From positions 1 through 64,000 of the forward strand of contig JAAYHJ010000014.1 in NCBI GenBank assembly GCA_012735465.1: a DNA stretch of 64,000 nucleotides, written 5' to 3'. The notes beneath the pieces are model-generated. The model ran no database searches. It was not told where the DNA came from and saw nothing but the letters and a program-made list of their open reading frames with translations. Origin of the DNA: Clostridiaceae bacterium (GTDB lineage Bacteria > Bacillota > Clostridia > SK-Y3). Shown here in pieces: positions 6,868 to 15,871 of the stretch (within the stretch, counting starts at the first letter, position 1; each line of letters begins with the position of its first letter). The translations under genes and the position numbers were made by a program.

Positions 6868-8628
6868 ATGAGTACAACAATGATAGTTGATACCCTATGG
6901 GTACTGTTGGCAGCCGTATTAGTGTTTTTTATGAACCTTGGTTTTGCAGCGGTCGAATCTGGTTTTGCAAGATCAAAAAATACAGTTAATATTTTATCTA
7001 AGAACTTTATAGTTTTTGCTGTTTCTTCGCTTGGCTTTATGCTGCTTGGCTGGGGTCTTATGTTCGGCGGAGACAATCCGTTTATCGGCACGCAGCAACT
7101 GTTTATATTAGGTAATGCCAATACTGATTTCTACAAAGATACGCTGACATCAAATGTACCATTCTGGGGGAAGTTCTTTTTCCAGTTGGTATTCTGCGGC
7201 ACTGCGGCGACCATCGTATCCGGGGCTGTTGCAGAGCGTATCAAGTACATCTCTTTCATCGTGTTTTCATTCATACTGACCCTTATAATTTACCCGATAG
7301 TCGGCCACTGGATATGGGGCGGTGGTTGGTTGGCTAATCTTGGTTTCCTTGACTTTGCAGGTGATACCGTCGTCCACTCGGTAGGTGGTTGGGCAGCACT
7401 GGCAGGAGCTATTTTACTTGGACCTCGTTACGGTAAATATGATAAAAACGGGAAACCACAGGCAATCCCAGGTCATAATATGTCTCTGGCAGTTATAGGT
7501 CTTTTCGTCTTATGGCTCGGCTGGTTTGGTTTTAACCCTGGTTCCACCATGAGCTTTCAAAATCCTGCGGATGTTATGCATATACTTGTAACCACTAATA
7601 CTGCTGCCATTGCGGCTATACTTACCGCCACTGCCACGTCCTGGATTTTCATTGGCAAGCCGGATCTTGGAATGACCATCAACGGTTGCCTGGCAGGACT
7701 TGTAGGTATTACCGGAGGCTGTGCTTATGTAAGCGTTGCAAGTTCATTGATTATCGGTGCAATAGCCGGTGTGATAGTTGTATTTTCAGTATTGCTATTT
7801 GACCGAGCAAAAGTTGATGATCCGGTGGGTGCTACCTCCGTTCATTTAGTCTGCGGTGTTTTTGGTACGATTTCCGTGGGGCTTTTTGCCCAGGAAGGTG
7901 TAACCAGTCTTTCTACGGTTAACGGCTTATTCTTTGGAGGAGGATGGTCACTGCTTGGAGTAGAGGTTCTTGGTGTTATTGCGGTTGGTATATTTGTATT
8001 TGCTTCGTCTGTTCTTGTTTGGCTTATTATTAAAAATACTATTGGTATGCGTGTCAGCCTTGAAGAGGAAATTTTAGGCCTTGATATTGGTGAACACGGA
8101 AACTCTGCTTATCCCGATTTTGCTATCGTGGCTCCTATTATGGCTTCAGGAAACGGTATTGGGGACAAGGCAATGGTAGCAAGCCCCGTTGCAGTGCCGA
8201 AACCTGCTCACAAAGCGGTATCGCCGGAGGTTGCAATCCCTGTGGTCAATCGGTCAAGACCTAACGCTAAGATGACGAAGGTTACCGTTATCACAAACCA
8301 GGATAAGTTTACAAAACTTCAGTCCGACCTTGACAAGATCGGTATCACAGGGCTGACGGTTACAAATGTACTTGGTTATGGTATGCAGAAAGGACATACG
8401 GAGTACTTCCGCGGTGCGCCGGTGAAAACGAGGCTCCTACCCAAGGTCCAGGTTGACATTGTTGTATGCAAGATACCTACCGAGACGTTGGTAGACACGA
8501 TAAAGAAGTCTCTGTATACAGGCAATATGGGTGACGGAAAAATCTTTATTTACGATGTTGAAAATGTCATAAAAATCAGAACAGGTGAGGAAGGGTATGA
8601 TGCGTTGCAGGATGAGGAAGATGAATAG
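6868..8628 (+). CDS. Ammonium transporter fused to a PII regulatory domain (Amt-GlnK fusion)
   Basis: A 586-residue protein. Residues 1 to about 405 form the Amt/MEP/Rh channel (N-terminal MNLGFAAVESGF, GHWIWGGGW, VHSVGGWAALAGA and FWLGWFGFN-like motifs). After a linker of about 60 residues, a complete PII domain starts near residue 468 (KVTVITNQDKF) and includes YGMQKGHTEYFRGAP and the C-terminal GKIFIYDVENVIKIRTGEEG. PII proteins normally plug the Amt channel in trans, so here the plug is tethered. In the T-loop, the usual RGAEY is RGAPV, so the uridylylated tyrosine is absent and control by GlnD-type modification is unlikely. Ligand binding (ATP, ADP, 2-oxoglutarate) remains plausible. AAGGGGG precedes ATG 6868. 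Confidence 0.93.
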   Translation: MSTTMIVDTLWVLLAAVLVFFMNLGFAAVESGFARSKNTVNILSKNFIVFAVSSLGFMLLGWGLMFGGDNPFIGTQQLFILGNANTDFYKDTLTSNVPFWGKFFFQLVFCGTAATIVSGAVAERIKYISFIVFSFILTLIIYPIVGHWIWGGGWLANLGFLDFAGDTVVHSVGGWAALAGAILLGPRYGKYDKNGKPQAIPGHNMSLAVIGLFVLWLGWFGFNPGSTMSFQNPADVMHILVTTNTAAIAAILTATATSWIFIGKPDLGMTINGCLAGLVGITGGCAYVSVASSLIIGAIAGVIVVFSVLLFDRAKVDDPVGATSVHLVCGVFGTISVGLFAQEGVTSLSTVNGLFFGGGWSLLGVEVLGVIAVGIFVFASSVLVWLIIKNTIGMRVSLEEEILGLDIGEHGNSAYPDFAIVAPIMASGNGIGDKAMVASPVAVPKPAHKAVSPEVAIPVVNRSRPNAKMTKVTVITNQDKFTKLQSDLDKIGITGLTVTNVLGYGMQKGHTEYFRGAPVKTRLLPKVQVDIVVCKIPTETLVDTIKKSLYTGNMGDGKIFIYDVENVIKIRTGEEGYDALQDEEDE

Positions 8629-8658
8629 AAGATAATAAATATAAATAAATAGACTTCA

Positions 8659-8705
8659 ACCGGGAGCATATGAAGAAAAACCTCAATATGCTCTCGGTTT
8701 TTTTC
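8659..8705 (+). terminator. Intrinsic terminator after amt
   Basis: ACCGGGAGCATAT (8659-8671) pairs with ATATGCTCTCGGT (8686-8698) with one G-T wobble and is followed by a run of eight T. It separates the transporter from the convergent receptor gene, whose stop codon lies at 8704-8706. Confidence 0.9.
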
Positions 8706-10449
8706 ATACTTTGAACCTTGCAACCATGGTATTTAATCTTTCAGCCATTTCTGCCTGCATCTGAGCTGTTTTAGCCACTTCTTCCAAAGCTTTATTTGAT
8801 TCCAATGAATTGTTGCTGATTTCCTCAGAAGATGCGGTGGCCTCTTCTACAGTCGCAGCCACTTCCTCGATTGCTTTACCAATTTCTTCGATGGAAGTAG
8901 CAATCTGGGAGGCAATGGCAGCAAATTCGTTGGTCAAGCTTTTTACAAAGTTGGAATCTTCAGCATATTGCTCAGCAGTGTCTGCAAGTATGTTATAATC
9001 GGGTGTGACCTTCTCATCTATAAATTCCAGTATTTCCTTTGCACTGGTGGTAAGCTTCTCAACAGCATCATTGACCTGCTGGACTACCTGCTGAATATCC
9101 CTGGCTGTACTGGCCGAGTGTTCGGCTAATTTACGCACTTCTTCAGCCACAACTGCAAAACCTTGCCCGTGCTCCCCTGCATGGGCTGCTTCTATAGCAG
9201 CATTTAAAGCCAGGAGATTAGTTTGTTCGGCTATTTTCGAAATGACATTTACCATTTTTATTATTTCCCCTACAACCTTTACCTTTTCAATGGCCATCTT
9301 GATTTCCTGCTGTTTGACACGGTAGATATCACCGGCTGTTTGCTTTGAAAGACGGGCTGAATCCTTCATTTTTTCTGCCCTTTCTTTGATTTTTTCCACT
9401 TTTGCTTCACCGTCTATAGCCTCTTCCTTCATCTTTTGGACCCGGTTCCTTATTTCAGAGCTGGCTGTTGCTACTTTTTCTATAGAAGTACTGATTTCTT
9501 CCATACCAGTAGCAATTTGATGAACAGAGTTAGTGACGCTTTCCTGTTGAGCAGTAACTTCTTCTACAGTAGAGGATAGCTCCTGGCTTGATGCGCTGGT
9601 TTCTGCTACGGAGTGGCATACTTCTTTAAGCATGGCACGAATTTTATTGTTCATTTCAGAAAAAGCATTGGCCAGCATTCCTATTTCATCTTTGCGACGC
9701 CGTAATTTCTCCGGTACCTCACAGGTAAAGTCACCTTCGGACATTGAACTGGCACATTCTGCCAAGGATTGAAGCGATCGGGCAATCATTCTGGTTAAAA
9801 CTATGGTAAATCCCAGGACTGCCAGAAAACCAACTAATAATAATGCTATGGACATATTTCTTGAAAGGATGAATTTTCTCTTATTAGCATTCATCGAATC
9901 GGTAGCAATCTGTTCGTTCATTTTTTTCAGTCGTTCCAGCATGCTGGTAACTTCTTCACGCAAAAACCTTGCCTTCTTTTCGTTAAGTTCGACGGCCAAA
10001 CTAAATTGACCGTTTCTTACAGCTTCTATTACCTCTTCCCTGGTAGAACGATAGCTTGAGTTGGTAGCTTTTATATTCTCCCATAATTCTTTTTCTTCCG
10101 GCAAAAGATAATTTGCCTCGTATTGTTGGATTAACAGGTCATTTTCTTTCGTTATTTCATTCAGGGCTTCGACGGATGTATTAAAAACTGACTTGTCATT
10201 CATAGCTTTTGTTTTATATAGAATTCTTTGCATTTCTGTAGTTGATTTTTGCTGATTTAGCTGTATTTTACTTAATATCATGTTGCCCAGAAAGTTATTT
10301 GTATAAAAGTTGTCAAAATTGTTGCGGAGATCATTGGCGGTACGTAGTCCGTTTATACCTATTGTGATTGTGATTAGTAGTATTGTGAGAAAAGATGATA
10401 GGAGCTTAGCCCTGATTTTAAGATTGCTGATAAAAGCTGTTTTTTGCAC
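8704..10449 (-). CDS. Methyl-accepting chemotaxis protein with four-helix-bundle sensor
   Basis: A 581-residue chemoreceptor. The first helix spans residues about 13-33 and is followed by an all-helical sensor of about 150 residues of the 4HB_MCP type. A second membrane helix lies near 200-222, then HAMP ([19 protein letters not shown]) and the signalling coiled coil. The tip [20 protein letters not shown] lies near residues 400-420. Its C-terminal segment near [11 protein letters not shown] matches the corresponding part of the receptor at 4.0 kb, so the two share a signalling-domain subtype. No CheR-docking tail is seen. A diverged c-di-GMP-I-like riboswitch and a terminator lie in its leader, which would tie receptor synthesis to the second messenger. 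Confidence 0.92.
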   Translation of the reverse strand: MQKTAFISNLKIRAKLLSSFLTILLITITIGINGLRTANDLRNNFDNFYTNNFLGNMILSKIQLNQQKSTTEMQRILYKTKAMNDKSVFNTSVEALNEITKENDLLIQQYEANYLLPEEKELWENIKATNSSYRSTREEVIEAVRNGQFSLAVELNEKKARFLREEVTSMLERLKKMNEQIATDSMNANKRKFILSRNMSIALLLVGFLAVLGFTIVLTRMIARSLQSLAECASSMSEGDFTCEVPEKLRRRKDEIGMLANAFSEMNNKIRAMLKEVCHSVAETSASSQELSSTVEEVTAQQESVTNSVHQIATGMEEISTSIEKVATASSEIRNRVQKMKEEAIDGEAKVEKIKERAEKMKDSARLSKQTAGDIYRVKQQEIKMAIEKVKVVGEIIKMVNVISKIAEQTNLLALNAAIEAAHAGEHGQGFAVVAEEVRKLAEHSASTARDIQQVVQQVNDAVEKLTTSAKEILEFIDEKVTPDYNILADTAEQYAEDSNFVKSLTNEFAAIASQIATSIEEIGKAIEEVAATVEEATASSEEISNNSLESNKALEEVAKTAQMQAEMAERLNTMVARFKV

Positions 10450-10490
10450 TTTTTATTCACCTCTTTAAAAAATTTAATTCCAATCAATGT

Positions 10491-10525
10491 ATAAATAAAA
10501 TCTCTATGTGCTAGTCACATAGAGA
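10491..10525 (-). terminator. Leader terminator upstream of the second receptor gene
   Basis: On the minus strand TCTCTATGTG (10525-10516) pairs with CACATAGAGA around ACTAG and is followed by TTTTATTT. The perfect ten-pair stem lies directly downstream of the riboswitch-like sequence and upstream of the receptor RBS, so it can act as the expression platform. Confidence 0.75.
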
Positions 10526-10612
10526 ACTAATGTAACTGGCTGCAATAGAATTTATTCCTGAGATCCCTGGTTCTGTATTCCTGCCTTTTGTCAGGTTTAT
10601 CCTCTGAACAAT
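10526..10612 (-). promoter_or_regulatory. Putative c-di-GMP-I (GEMM) riboswitch, diverged core
   Basis: The minus-strand leader shows the layout of GEMM-I aptamers: ATAAACCTG, a short hairpin loop ACAAAAGG, CAGG, then a junction, then GGGATCTCAGG, an A-rich hairpin, and finally ATTGCAGCCAGTTAC, which matches the conserved 3' part (consensus close to GGCAGCCGGGTTACC). The usual GGGACGCAAAGCC junction reads GGAATACAGAACC, so parts of the ligand core differ. It sits between a good promoter and a terminator in front of a chemoreceptor gene, a common setting for this class. It may be degenerate or may have altered ligand preference. Confidence 0.5.
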
Positions 10613-10613
10613 T

Positions 10614-10642
10614 ATTATAATAGAAGTACTATAATTTTACAA
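10614..10642 (-). promoter_or_regulatory. Sigma-A-type promoter of the riboswitch-controlled receptor
   Basis: On the minus strand TTGTAA (10642-10637), 17 bases and TATAAT (10619-10614). Transcription would start a few bases before the aptamer. The remaining gap up to 10862 is AT-rich and shows nothing else that I can support. Confidence 0.6.
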
Positions 10643-10862
10643 TGTTCCTTATTTTTTTTATAAAAAAACAAATTATGCTTTAATGTTATAACGTATCTTT
10701 ATTGTGCTTATTTAAAACGTATTGATATAAGGGTTTGTTTTTATTACAAAATTACATGGAAAACAACACCCGTCCTTATTTTATGTAATATCCTTTAACA
10801 ATTTCCCTGAGATTAACATAAATTGATATTGTAAGTAACCTTTTTCATAGGGAGGTATTAAT

Positions 10863-11783
10863 ATGCTCTCAAACGTTGAATTTATACAACAATCCCTGGG
10901 GCTACATCTGTTTTTTGCAAGGATTATGAAAGAACACTCCTTTTTCCTTGAAGTTGGATTCACGCCAAGGGACTCAAGCTTTATCCAACAAGCAGATGCT
11001 TTCCGAAGGGAATTCGACAGACTTCTGGGAGAAACCATTTATCTTTCAAACGGCGTTGTTAATCCAAGAATTCTTCAATCCGGGGAGGTAATAACACCTT
11101 TCACCTTGAATGCAGAAATGGCAACCACATATTTCACGGGGGTACAGATACCAACTCAACTGACGCAGTCAGAAGCAGGACTGGTGGGTGGTATAGCAAA
11201 AGCCAATCCTATGCTTGAACAACGCGTATTTGCGCTTAACCAAAGGGCCATAAATGCAACTGCCGCGTTAATACAGTTTAAAAATAATACTTTATCTAAT
11301 GTTTTGAGATGCAAAATGTTTACATTAAACTATCCCTTGTTGATAAAACACATAACTCGTGAGGCAGAATTATATCTACTGCAGCTTAAAAAACTTCAAA
11401 GCAGGGAAAAAGTGAATATAGAAAGAGAAGCCTACGAATTAGAATTTTTCTGGAACAGGCAGATGGCAGAGCATGCTAAGTTCATAAGAGGTTTGCTTGA
11501 TCCAACGGAAAATAATTTGATTGACCAGGCCAATAATTTTGGAAAAGAGTTTGATCGATTGACAGCAGAAGCAAAGGCGGCATTGGATGCGGCTGCACCC
11601 TTGGATAAAGTTACTGACAAAAGCTTAAAAGCCACTGAGGCTTTACGGGACTTTAAAGCGCAAGGTACACAGGGTATTCTTGTGTGTAAGATAAGATCAA
11701 TTATTATACCTCTTCTGGGGGATCATGTATTACGTGAAGCAAATCATTATTTGCGGTTGCTTAAAATGTTTGAAAGAAGTTAA
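10863..11783 (+). CDS. DUF2935 family protein, two helical repeats
   Basis: A 306-residue soluble, all-helical protein of the DUF2935 family of Firmicutes, which is ferritin-like in fold and has no established function. Two copies of the same unit are visible: SLGLHLFFARIMKEHSFFLE...QQADAFRREFDRLL near residues 11-55, and ELEFFWNRQMAEHAKFIRG...DQANNFGKEFDRLT near 187-235. Each has an E/H-rich first helix (R-x-M-x-E-H) that could ligate metal. There is no signal peptide. GGGAGG precedes ATG 10863. It is flanked by a divergent receptor gene and followed by an alpha/beta hydrolase with 218 bases between, so it is probably monocistronic. Confidence 0.85.
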   Translation: MLSNVEFIQQSLGLHLFFARIMKEHSFFLEVGFTPRDSSFIQQADAFRREFDRLLGETIYLSNGVVNPRILQSGEVITPFTLNAEMATTYFTGVQIPTQLTQSEAGLVGGIAKANPMLEQRVFALNQRAINATAALIQFKNNTLSNVLRCKMFTLNYPLLIKHITREAELYLLQLKKLQSREKVNIEREAYELEFFWNRQMAEHAKFIRGLLDPTENNLIDQANNFGKEFDRLTAEAKAALDAAAPLDKVTDKSLKATEALRDFKAQGTQGILVCKIRSIIIPLLGDHVLREANHYLRLLKMFERS

Positions 11784-11941
11784 CAAAGGTATTTGAATTG
11801 TTTCCCTAGCCTGCTTTAATTAATAACAGGTTTTATTGTTTAATCGAAATCGGTGTCTGAGCAGCTTTTGAACTCAAAGAAAATGGTTAGGCATCACATT
11901 ATACCATCTTAATGAATATTATAAGATATAGTGAGTCAAAT

Positions 11942-11971
11942 ATATCCTCCGCCTATGAAGGCGGAGGATAT
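11942..11971 (+). repeat. Perfect 12-bp inverted repeat before the hydrolase gene
   Basis: ATATCCTCCGCC (11942-11953) and GGCGGAGGATAT (11960-11971) pair perfectly around TATGAA. It lies about 18 bases upstream of the AAGGAGGGAG ribosome binding site of the hydrolase gene. No T-run follows on either strand, so it is not a standard terminator. An operator or an mRNA-stabilising 5' hairpin would fit. Confidence 0.6.
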
Positions 11972-12001
11972 CATTATAATTATTCATTAAGGAGGGAGTA
12001 T

Positions 12002-12811
12002 ATGGGTTATTATGTAAAAGTGAATAATGTGAATATATATGTTGAGGATTTAAATCCTGAATCTAAAAAGACAATCCTGTTTTTGCATGGTTGGCCGGCT
12101 AACCATAATTTGTTTGAATATCAGTTTAATAAGTTACCCCAATTAGGATATCGATGTATTGGGATTGATACAAGAGGTTTTGGTAAGTCGGATAAACCGT
12201 TTTTTGGATACGATTATAATACCTTATCAGATGATGTGAGGGGTGTAGTGGAAACCTTAGGTTTGCGTGACTTTACTTTAGCCGGACACTCTACGGGCGG
12301 AGCAATAGCAGTAAGATATATGGGACGCCATAAAGGGTATGGAGTAGCTAAGCTGGTTCTTATTGCAGCTGCGGCGCCAAGCTTGATCAAACGTCCTGGT
12401 TTCCCGTATGGCATTGATCAAGAAACCGTATTGCAGATAATCGAGGGTACATATAATGATCGGCCTAAAATGCTTAAGGATTTTGGCGACAGATTCTTCT
12501 TTCAGCATACATCCCAGGCGTTCTCGGATTGGTTCTTCCAGTTAGGTTTGCAGGCGGCAGGGTGGGCAACCGCAGCGGTGGCAAGGACCTGGATTAATGA
12601 AGTGTTATTTGCCGATATGGAAGCTATTCATGTTCCTACCTTAATTATTCATGGCATTCATGATAAAATAGTTCCTTTTCAGCTTGGAGAGATACAACAT
12701 AGGATGATTCGAAAGTCTATATTGATACCCTTTGAATTTTCAGGGCATGGGTCTTTTTATGATCAGAAGGAAAAATTTAATGGTTTATTGGTAAGATTTA
12801 TGGAAAGTTAA
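12002..12811 (+). CDS. Alpha/beta hydrolase
   Basis: A 269-residue cytoplasmic alpha/beta-hydrolase. The oxyanion-hole motif HGWPANH lies near residues 29-35, the nucleophile elbow is GHSTGG with Ser97, the acid-bearing segment is HGIHDKIVP, and the catalytic His is in SGHGSFYDQ. This pattern suits haloperoxidase/esterase-type members. The substrate cannot be told. The frame extends upstream to 11912 but runs through the inverted repeat. ATG 12002 with AAGGAGGGAG before it is the clear start. It has no signal peptide, and the neighbouring AraC gene is 234 bases away. Confidence 0.88.
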   Translation: MGYYVKVNNVNIYVEDLNPESKKTILFLHGWPANHNLFEYQFNKLPQLGYRCIGIDTRGFGKSDKPFFGYDYNTLSDDVRGVVETLGLRDFTLAGHSTGGAIAVRYMGRHKGYGVAKLVLIAAAAPSLIKRPGFPYGIDQETVLQIIEGTYNDRPKMLKDFGDRFFFQHTSQAFSDWFFQLGLQAAGWATAAVARTWINEVLFADMEAIHVPTLIIHGIHDKIVPFQLGEIQHRMIRKSILIPFEFSGHGSFYDQKEKFNGLLVRFMES

Positions 12812-13045
12812 TTTAAATAGTGTTTTGAGTAAAGGTGTATGTAGATAAGAGATGAATTAGTTGTTTTTTTATTGAAATTATGATATTGTATCATCAATAT
12901 ATACATAAACGTTATAAAAAAATACAATTAGCAGATTAACAATTCAGAATATAGTATTATCATCTGGTGCCAGTGATTAAGTATCGACGATATGTATTTG
13001 ATGATGAAGTTTTGAACGTGCAAAAGAAATATTTAGGAGAAAAAC

Positions 13046-13909
13046 ATGAAGTCAGATTTTAGATATTTTATTGATATAATACCCGGGGACTTGTATTCAA
13101 GAACAAAAGCATATATTTGTCAGCATATTGCTATTTTTGAGCCGGAAGAGTATGCTGTCGGAAAGGTAATATGTGTTGATGATTATCATTTTATTTTATT
13201 TTTTTCCCATGCGCCTATAACGAGAATAGGTGACAAGGAATACAAAGTTAAAAAAGGGGATATGCTTGTTATCCAGCCGTGGGAACAGGTTTATGGGATA
13301 CCCTGCGAGAACAAAAAATATGATAAATATATACATATTGCTGTTAAAAAAGATTTTTTCTGGAAAGTAGCCGCAGAAATAGCAGGCGGAGGGTGTTTTG
13401 AATTCAAACAAATTCAAAATACCTATAGCAGACAGTTGCTGGATTTAATTGGTTCCTTTCAACGGGAGTTAATGGATCACGGAGAATCATATCCTCTGAT
13501 GATTGAAAGTATCTCTATACAAATCGTATTTCAGCTAATTCGTGACTTACAGGCGCATAATGGAGAAAGTACAAAAAAAGTAAGCAAGGATAATAAGTAT
13601 ATCAATAAAGCCATTCAATTTATGCATGAATATTATAGCAGCAATATTAGCATCAATGATATTTGCAATTTAATTTACCTAAGTCCTTGTCATTTTAAGC
13701 GCGTATTTAAAGAATGTACAGGGCAAACACCTCATCAGTATTTAACGCAAATACGCATAGAAAAGGCAAAGGAATTGCTTAGAATAAAAGAAAATTCCAT
13801 GGAGGAAATTGCCAAACTATGCGGTTTCATCAATCCGGGACACTTTTCAACGGTATTTAAACGTAATTTACACATGTCACCAACGGAATACAGAAAAATG
13901 GAGAAATAA
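13046..13909 (+). CDS. AraC-family transcriptional regulator
   Basis: A 287-residue regulator with an N-terminal cupin-like ligand domain (residues about 1-150) and a C-terminal AraC/XylS double helix-turn-helix (about 190-287). The hallmark segments are ISINDICNLIYLSPCHFKRVFK, TPHQYLTQIRIEKAKELL and CGFINPGHFSTVFKR. Regulators of this build often sense sugars. No sugar transporter or glycosidase is adjacent: the hydrolase lies upstream and an SLH protein downstream, so the target is unknown. AGGAG lies 7 bases before ATG 13046. Confidence 0.9.
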   Translation: MKSDFRYFIDIIPGDLYSRTKAYICQHIAIFEPEEYAVGKVICVDDYHFILFFSHAPITRIGDKEYKVKKGDMLVIQPWEQVYGIPCENKKYDKYIHIAVKKDFFWKVAAEIAGGGCFEFKQIQNTYSRQLLDLIGSFQRELMDHGESYPLMIESISIQIVFQLIRDLQAHNGESTKKVSKDNKYINKAIQFMHEYYSSNISINDICNLIYLSPCHFKRVFKECTGQTPHQYLTQIRIEKAKELLRIKENSMEEIAKLCGFINPGHFSTVFKRNLHMSPTEYRKMEK

Positions 13910-13911
13910 AG

Positions 13912-13948
13912 GGACTTGTCGGAGAATATCGGCAGGTCCTCTTAGTTT
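13912..13948 (+). terminator. Probable terminator after the AraC gene
   Basis: GGACTTGTCG (13912-13921) pairs with CGGCAGGTCC (13930-13939), including two G-T pairs, followed by TCTTAGTTTAT. The T-tract is weak. Confidence 0.55.
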
Positions 13949-14092
13949 ATAAGCAGGGTTTTTATATTGTCAGAGGAAAGCAACTGTAAAAATAGCACTT
14001 TTTGAAAAAAGAATGAGATTTTCTAAAAAATTTATTTAAGAATCCCATGATAATATGTATATAAATATAATGTATAAAAGGGGTAGATCGAT

Positions 14093-15121
14093 ATGATGAA
14101 AAAGATAATCAGCATGGCAATTTGTCTGATAGTGGTTATGACAGGCATGGTATATGCTGAATCAGGTACGGCTGCAGCCATTGAAGCACCTAAGGATCTT
14201 ACAGTTGAACTAATACACAGTGATGAAGGTTATCCTTATTTCCGATTGAAAATGCAGGTGCCTGCCACGGTCCAAGTATTAGGCGATAATATTACGGAAG
14301 ATGAAGGAGCCTTGTTTTATGAAGTGGAGTACAAAGTAGGAAACGAAGATTGGCGACCGGCTGGGGCTATAGAATATGCAATTGGTCCTGTTTTTGAAAT
14401 GACCCCTGAAGATATGGGCATAGGTGAGAATGTGGATATAAAGGCAAATGTATATCAGTTTCGGGTGAAATTTGGATATTACACTTTTGAAGAAGCCGAT
14501 GAATATGGGAACAGGATTGCTAAGGAGCCGATATTTTCTCCCTTTTCAAATATAGCTTCTATAGGTATTGCGGCTTATCAAAAGACGTATGAAGGAGCAA
14601 GTACATGGGCGATACCGGAACTTGACAAGGCAGAAGAATATGGATTCATAACAGAGAAAATTAAGGATAATATGAGCCAGCCTATTACCCGTGAAGAACT
14701 GTGTGAAGTTATTATGAAGCTTTATGAAAAAATGGTAGGCCATGCGGAATACAGTGATCCAAGCACTTTTTCCGATACAAAGAATCCCGAAATATACAAG
14801 GCTTATGGGCTGGGAATAGTTAAAGGTGTAGGAAACGACAAGTTTGCACCCAACGATTTGACAAACAGAGAACAGGTAGCAGCAATGCTCTATCGTGCTG
14901 CAAAGGTTATTAAACCGGAAGCTGATTTTAGTATAGACGGGGCGGAAAAATTCAAGGATGATAACCTGATTTCCTCCTGGGCGATAGAAGCTGTAAAGTT
15001 CATGAATAAAAATGGCCTAATCAAAGGCAGTGATGGTTATGTAAATCCAAAGGGTACCACCACCAGGGAACAGGCAGTATTGATCATTGTTAGAATTTAT
15101 GAGAAATATACATATAAATAA
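14093..15121 (+). CDS. Secreted S-layer-homology (SLH) domain protein
   Basis: A 342-residue exported protein. The signal peptide is MMKKIISMAICLIVVMTGMV with cleavage near VYAES. Residues about 35-155 form a beta-rich, fibronectin-like domain. Three SLH repeats follow: a divergent one near 165-215 (STWAIPELDKAEEYGF...PITREEL), a second near 220-268 (FSDTKNPEIYKAYGLGIVKG...LTNREQ) and a third near 280-340 (FKDDNLISSWAIEAVKFMNK...TTREQA). SLH triads bind pyruvylated secondary cell-wall polymer, so the protein should be displayed on the surface. Its N-terminal domain may bind a partner. A GGGG RBS precedes 14093, and ATG 14096 is an alternative start. Confidence 0.9.
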   Translation: MMKKIISMAICLIVVMTGMVYAESGTAAAIEAPKDLTVELIHSDEGYPYFRLKMQVPATVQVLGDNITEDEGALFYEVEYKVGNEDWRPAGAIEYAIGPVFEMTPEDMGIGENVDIKANVYQFRVKFGYYTFEEADEYGNRIAKEPIFSPFSNIASIGIAAYQKTYEGASTWAIPELDKAEEYGFITEKIKDNMSQPITREELCEVIMKLYEKMVGHAEYSDPSTFSDTKNPEIYKAYGLGIVKGVGNDKFAPNDLTNREQVAAMLYRAAKVIKPEADFSIDGAEKFKDDNLISSWAIEAVKFMNKNGLIKGSDGYVNPKGTTTREQAVLIIVRIYEKYTYK

Positions 15122-15197
15122 AAACTGGATGTATTAGTATGTACTTTTGTGAAAAAATAAAACAAACAGTACATTTAATCTAAGGAGGCTAGACAAG

Positions 15198-15626
15198 GTG
15201 CCAGACGAAAAAACAATAGAAGCACTTAACCAGTTTTTACAGGGAGAATATATGGCGGTAGAAAGTTTCAATAACTTCATATCAAGGTTAGAAGATGAGA
15301 ATGCAAAGCAAACTTTTCAGGAAGTACAGAAACAGCATAGAGAAAATATTGATAAATTAGCAAGTTATATTCAAGATATAGGTGGAAAACCAGATGAAAA
15401 CCTCGGCATGAAGGGGAAAATGGGGGAAATGAAGCTCAATATGGATTTGGGCTCAAGAACGGATGCAAATGAAATTATTAAAAAGGCTATAGAAGGAGAA
15501 ACTAAAGGCGTTAATATGGCTGAAAAAGTCCTGAGGGGTGACCTGGACGAAAGGTCAAGGGATATTGCAGGCGAGATACTACACAAGGACAGAAAATCCA
15601 TTGAAAAAATAAAAAAATTGCTATAG
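15198..15626 (+). CDS. DUF2383 ferritin-like protein
   Basis: A 142-residue all-helical protein of the DUF2383 group, predicted ferritin-like four-helix bundles of unknown function that are common in anaerobic and spore-forming bacteria. The E-x6-Y-x11-E spacing in ALNQFLQGEYMAVESFNNFI and the E...H pair in EVQKQHREN could hold iron. The start is GTG 15198 after TAAGGAGG, and no ATG fits. It has no signal peptide. It lies 77 bases after the SLH gene and ends in its own terminator, so it could be transcribed with the SLH gene or alone. Confidence 0.8.
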   Translation: MPDEKTIEALNQFLQGEYMAVESFNNFISRLEDENAKQTFQEVQKQHRENIDKLASYIQDIGGKPDENLGMKGKMGEMKLNMDLGSRTDANEIIKKAIEGETKGVNMAEKVLRGDLDERSRDIAGEILHKDRKSIEKIKKLL

Positions 15627-15642
15627 ATTAAATATATATTAA

Positions 15643-15667
15643 AAAGAGCCATGGGGCTCTTTTTTAT
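15643..15667 (+). terminator. Intrinsic terminator after DUF2383 gene
   Basis: AAAGAGCC (15643-15650) pairs with GGCTCTTT (15655-15662) around ATGG, followed by TTTTATT. The A-run before the stem makes it potentially bidirectional. Confidence 0.85.
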
Positions 15668-15744
15668 TGGGGGTTTTAAAAAGTTGGTAATAATAATAAA
15701 ATTGAAAGTAGCGGGTACATATATGTGTTATAAGGAGGCGGCAC

Positions 15745-15849
15745 ATGCTTGATTTTTTGATAGAACTAATTGCTGACATTTTTGAAGTTTTTATTGAGCT
15801 TTGGACTGATAAGGTATTGGCAAGATTTAACAAGGAAAAGATAAAATGA
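15745..15849 (+). CDS. 34-residue hydrophobic/amphipathic small protein
   Basis: ATG 15745 follows TAAGGAGGCGGCAC, a strong ribosome binding site, and the frame reads MLDFLIELIADIFEVFIELW followed by a basic tail ending NKEKIK before TGA at 15847. The first 20 residues would form one helix with regularly spaced acidic residues, and the last 12 are positively charged. A terminator follows 22 bases later, so it is a self-contained transcription unit between two terminators. It has no recognisable family that I can name with certainty. A membrane-associated small protein is plausible. Confidence 0.6.
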   Translation: MLDFLIELIADIFEVFIELWTDKVLARFNKEKIK

Positions 15850-15871
15850 TAAGGCCGTTTTTTATTTCCAC

